Assembly (NCBI GenBank): GCA_009927375.1 | Contig: RFNE01000306.1 | Location: 1 to 8,839, forward strand | DNA: 8,839 nucleotides | Source: Actinomycetota bacterium | Lineage (GTDB): Bacteria > Actinomycetota > Acidimicrobiia > Acidimicrobiales > Ilumatobacteraceae | Direction of reading: 5' to 3' | Shown: positions 6,334 to 8,839 of the stretch, piece after piece | Numbering within the stretch: position 1 is the stretch's first letter | How the letters are laid out: each line of letters starts with the position of its first letter | The notes under the pieces: generated by a model | What the model was told of the DNA's origin: nothing | Databases searched by the model: none | The model's input: only the letters and a program-made list of their open reading frames with translations | Made by a program: the position numbers and the translations under genes

Positions 6334-7253
6334 TTGCGAATTCTTCTCATCGTCAATTCGTTCGCCTCCTCGGTGACCCCGAAAAACACCGTTCTGGTCC
6401 ACCAGCACCTGGCACGCAACCACGACGTGCAGGTCGTCGAGACCAACGAGCGGGGTCATGCCACGCGCTTCGCCCAGGACGCGGCCGCCCGCGGGCTCGA
6501 CGCCGTGGTCGCCTTCGGCGGCGACGGCACGTTGAACGAGGTCGCCACCGGTCTCGCGGGCAGCAACACCGCGCTCGCGATGCTTCCCGGCGGGTCCACC
6601 AACGTCTTCGTGCGCACCTCGGGATCTCCAATGACCCGATGGTCGCGCTCACCCAGCTCGAAGGTGCCATCGAGCGCAACGAGATCGAGCGGGTCAGCCT
6701 CGGCAAGGCGAACGGTCGTTACTTCTGCTTCCACGCAGGGATCGGTTACGACGCCGCGGTCGTCGAACAAGTCGAGCGTCGCTCGTCGTTCAAGCGCCTG
6801 ATCGGACAGCCGTTGTTCGCCTACGCGGCCCTCCAGCAGTGGTTCGTCGGCTACAGCCGCAAGTTCCCGCACTTCACCATGGACGTCGACGGTCGCAAGA
6901 TCCCGAACGGATTCTTCAGCGTCGTGCTGAACACGAACCCGTACACGTACGTCGGCAAGTACCCGATCCATCTGTCGAACGCGGCATCGCTCGAAAAGAA
7001 GTTGGTCGCCGTCACGTTCCGCAAGATGACCACCCCACTGATCCTGCGCACGCTGTACTCAGCGCTGCGTCGTGGAGGCCTTCGCCCATCAGGTGGCATC
7101 GACATCGCGACCGACGTCGACCGCGTGAAGTTCACGTTCCCTGCGCCGTTCCCCTACCAGCTCGACGGGGACTACTTGGGCGAGACCACGACGCTCGAGA
7201 TCGAGCACTGCGAGGATGCGTTGCTCCTCGTTCGCCCGCGCGGCGAGTTCTAG
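6334..7253 (+). CDS. Diacylglycerol/lipid kinase (DagK/YegS/LCB5 family), with one frame break
   Basis: With one base restored the product is about 306 residues, normal for this family, which uses ATP to phosphorylate diacylglycerol or related lipids on the inner face of the membrane. TTG 6334 gives the expected N-terminus MRILLIVNSFAS. The nucleotide-binding signature GGDGTLNE is at residues 62-69 and PGGSTNVF at 85-92. After NVFVRTSG the frame must change at GGG (6621-6623): one added G gives GISNDPMVALTQLEGAI, which matches the usual family sequence. The C-terminal two thirds (FHAGIGYDAAVVEQVE and QLDGDYLG, both typical) is then intact to TAG 7251-7253. Start choice rests on homology, since no clear ribosome site is seen. 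The stop overlaps that of the convergent phosphodiesterase gene inside a hairpin. Confidence 0.87.
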
Positions 7254-7262
7254 TTCGCCGCG
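7239..7262. terminator. Bidirectional hairpin holding both stop codons
   Basis: CGCGGCGA (7239-7246) and TCGCCGCG (7255-7262) are perfect inverted repeats, giving an 8-bp GC-rich stem. The 8-base loop GTTCTAGT contains the CTAG that ends both converging genes. There is no T-run on either side, so classical intrinsic termination is uncertain. The position and symmetry fit a shared terminator or a 3'-end stabiliser for both transcripts. Confidence 0.55.
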
Positions 7263-7971
7263 ATCTTCAGCGCGACGTCCGGCACGTTCGTGCAGATGCC
7301 GTCGATTCCCCAGGAGATGAGTTCAGCCATCCGGGCTGGGTCGTCACACGTCCAGGTATTGACGGCAAGGCCGTGAGCGTGCATGGTCTCGACGGTCTCG
7401 CGGGTGAGCGTCTTCACGTAGGGATGGAGCGCCTGGTGTCCTGAGGCGACGAGGTCCTTGGCGAGCGACGCAGGGTCGTCGACGTCGACGACGAGATACG
7501 CGGTTGGGAGTTCCGGCCACAGTCGTGCGGTTTCGTCGATCGTCTCGCGGCGGAACGACGACACGAGCCACTGGTCTGGCGCACCACGTCGGCGCAGCAA
7601 CTCGACGGTGTCTCGGGTGATCGACTCCGAGGCGTCGAAGTCGGGTTCGCTCGGGTCGTTCTTGATTTCCACGTTCACCCACATGCCTGCGCACGCATCG
7701 AGCGCGGCATCGAGGTCGGGATGTGTGACGGAAGATCTTTCAGCGAGTGTGCGGTGAGTGGCGAGCCGTCGTCGAGGACCGGATTGTGATGGACGACGAG
7801 TTCTCCGGAACCACATCGACGCACGTCGAGTTCGACCGCGTGGCTTCCCATCGTTCGCGCGACGGCAAATGCCATCAATGTGTTTTCGCGCTCGGCCTTT
7901 GATGCACCGCGATGAGCCATGATCTGCGGGCGTTGTGCAGTTCCGTATGGCAACCAGCGGCCAGATGTCAC
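7250..7971 (-). CDS. Glycerophosphodiester phosphodiesterase, with one frame break
   Basis: With one base restored the product is about 240 residues, usual for a bacterial GDPD, which hydrolyses glycerophosphodiesters to glycerol-3-phosphate and an alcohol. The N-terminal part has MAHRGAS, ENTLMAF and AVELDVRRCGSGELVVHHNP, giving the catalytic HR...ExD...H set; the usual HD before Pro is HN here. Near 7718-7720 the minus strand reads CAC-ATC-CC-GAC, and one more base joins SHIP to DLDAALDACAGM. The rest is in one frame to 7250, with WVNVEIKNDP, SSFRRETID and WGIDGICTNVPD. GTG 7971 is preferred as start because TACCCT (7978-7983) ends 6 bases before it, a leaderless layout; ATG 7920 would cut directly at AHRGAS. 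No signal peptide is seen, so it is probably cytoplasmic. Confidence 0.87.
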
Positions 7972-7977
7972 ACCCGC

Positions 7978-7983
7978 AGGGTA
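7978..7983 (-). promoter_or_regulatory. Putative -10 box of a leaderless promoter for the phosphodiesterase
   Basis: On the minus strand TACCCT (TAnnnT) is followed by 6 bases and the GTG start at 7971. No Shine-Dalgarno sequence is present between them. The -35 region is not convincing. Confidence 0.35.
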
Positions 7984-8030
7984 GCGGTCGATGCGTCACG
8001 AGATTGTCAGAAAAAGTTTGTGGCAACCTC

Positions 8031-8059
8031 TTGCAACCGAGGAGGTCCCCGCCTATCGT
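8031..8059 (+). promoter_or_regulatory. Sigma-70-type promoter of the whiB gene
   Basis: TTGCAA (8031-8036) and TATCGT (8054-8059) are separated by exactly 17 bases, the optimal spacing for a housekeeping sigma factor. Transcription should start near 8066, leaving a leader of about 30 bases before the TTG start at 8099. This is the best-looking promoter in the window. Confidence 0.6.
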
Positions 8060-8098
8060 GACGGCGTCTTAGCCACCATCGTCAATCGGGGGATTGTC

Positions 8099-8401
8099 TT
8101 GTCGATACTTGCCACCAGCCTTGCTCTTGGATCCGCCGACTACGAATGGCGCAAGCAGGCACTCTGCCGGGACACCGACCCGGAGCTCTTCTTCCCCATC
8201 GGCACGACCGGCCAGGCACTGTTGCAGATCAGCGAAGCAAAGAACGTCTGTCGCGAGTGTGGCGTGAAGAAGGAATGCCTCGACTTCGCAATCGAGACCA
8301 ATCAGGACTGTGGCATCTGGGGCGGAACGTCAGAGGACGAGCGTCGCCAGATTCGTCGTCAGATGGCGGCCGAGCGCCGCGCTGCTCGCGCCACCGCCTG
8401 A
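8099..8401 (+). CDS. WhiB-family iron-sulphur transcriptional regulator, WhiB1-like
   Basis: From TTG 8099 the product is 100 residues. Cys23, Cys51, Cys54 and Cys60 (C-x27-C-x2-C-x5-C) are the four [4Fe-4S] ligands. CRDTDPELFFPIG, GIWGG at 72-76 and the following SEDERR are typical. The C-terminus is a basic tail (RRQIRRQMAAERRAARATA) that suits DNA binding. Cys71 is an extra cysteine just before the turn. In the family, WhiB1-type proteins bind the primary sigma factor and respond to nitric oxide through the cluster. The TTG is supported by GGGGGA 5 bases upstream and by normal family length; the in-frame ATG at 7991 would add 36 residues with no WhiB features and would lie upstream of the promoter at 8031-8059. 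It converges with the kinase gene, 4 bases apart. Confidence 0.9.
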   Translation: MSILATSLALGSADYEWRKQALCRDTDPELFFPIGTTGQALLQISEAKNVCRECGVKKECLDFAIETNQDCGIWGGTSEDERRQIRRQMAAERRAARATA

Positions 8402-8405
8402 GTCG

Positions 8406-8839
8406 CTAGGACGCGTCAACAGGGACGCGCAGATCCACGACCGTGCCACGCGTGGCACTCAAGGTCGGCATCCCGATCGACTTCGCATCTTCGTCGTTTG
8501 CCGCGCGCATCTGAATCGTTCCGGCCAACTCGGTCGTGACCAGCGTGCGCACGATGGACAGTCCAAGTCCCGTGGCCGTAGCGAAGTTGAAGTCGGGTGC
8601 GAGCACCAACCCGTCGTTGCTCACCCGAACGTAGAGCGCATCGTCGTCGTGTGAGAGCTGCACGAGCACGTGGCCGCCCTCGCTGCCCTCGGGAAATCCG
8701 TGGTCCACGGCGTTCTGCAACAACTCGAGGATGACGACAGACAGATGGTGTCGCCACGGTGGCGGGCAACCTTGCACCGTCACCCTTCACTTCGAATCGC
8801 ACCGGGCGATCCTTCGACTGCAAGCCCTCTTCGACGAGG
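8406..8839 (-). CDS. PdtaS-like sensor histidine kinase, C-terminal part, with one frame break
   Basis: This is the ATPase end of a cytosolic histidine kinase of the PdtaS type; the sensor and dimerisation regions lie beyond the window edge. From the edge the frame gives LVEEGLQSKDRPVRFEV and ends as ARLPATVATP. It then must shift near 8735-8745 to continue LSVVILELLQNAVDHGFP, the N box with Asn and Asp-His. Later come VSNDG (G1 box), GLGLSIVRTLV (G2 box) and RGTVVDLRVPV at the end. The minus strand reads ACA-CCA-T-CTG-TCT, so one extra T restores or breaks the frame. A tandem CTGT-CTGT nearby allows a 4-base slip as an alternative. PdtaS-type kinases phosphorylate an ANTAR-domain RNA-binding regulator in other Actinobacteria. 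The neighbouring convergent whiB gene supports this identity. Confidence 0.85.

Noticed and set aside
7991..8098. Upstream ATG start for the whiB gene
   Set aside because: The added 36 residues have no WhiB features and the start would lie upstream of the TTGCAA-N17-TATCGT promoter.

Overview
The window looks like a piece of an actinobacterial chromosome. It is GC-rich, carries a WhiB-family iron-sulphur regulator convergent with a PdtaS-like histidine kinase (the order of whiB1 and pdtaS, Rv3219/Rv3220c, in Mycobacterium tuberculosis), and several genes have the -10-to-start-codon spacing of leaderless mRNAs. Acidimicrobiia is my best guess at class level, but the sequence does not prove it. 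I see no rRNA, tRNA, CRISPR array, insertion sequence or attachment site, and no gene-free stretch longer than about 130 bases.

Region 1 (1-2811). The window opens inside a large plus-strand gene for a TM0106-type RecB-like nuclease fused to a Upf1/Dna2-like SF1 helicase. It meets, tail to tail, a small, extremely acidic double-CxxC protein on the minus strand. A 57-codon plus-strand gene with a CxxC-His-Cys cluster (2638-2811) diverges from that one and is easily missed because of its size.

Region 2 (2812-4499). Four tightly packed plus-strand genes form an operon: two small unknown proteins, an HD-domain phosphohydrolase resembling the RelA/SpoT/MESH1 hydrolase domain with all metal ligands present, and a 146-residue unknown. 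Their joints are ATGA, TGATG, or a stop codon followed 7 bases later by a start. A GC-rich hairpin lies in the leader. This is the least explained part and the best candidate for an undescribed system.

Region 3 (4496-6249, minus). An etfB-etfA operon encodes both subunits of electron-transfer flavoprotein, which carries electrons from acyl-CoA dehydrogenases and related enzymes towards the quinone pool.

Region 4 (6334-8839). A DagK/YegS-type lipid kinase (+), a glycerophosphodiester phosphodiesterase (-), a WhiB1-like regulator (+) and the C-terminal part of a PdtaS-like kinase (-) follow in alternating orientation. The first two both act in glycerolipid metabolism.

The most striking anomaly is that etfA, the lipid kinase, the phosphodiesterase and the histidine kinase each carry one frame break, all between 4.9 and 8.8 kb. 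Every other gene is intact. Three of the breaks are explained by one missing base in a short G/C run. Since both halves of each gene stay well conserved, consensus errors are more likely than four decaying genes, and each is annotated here as one gene.
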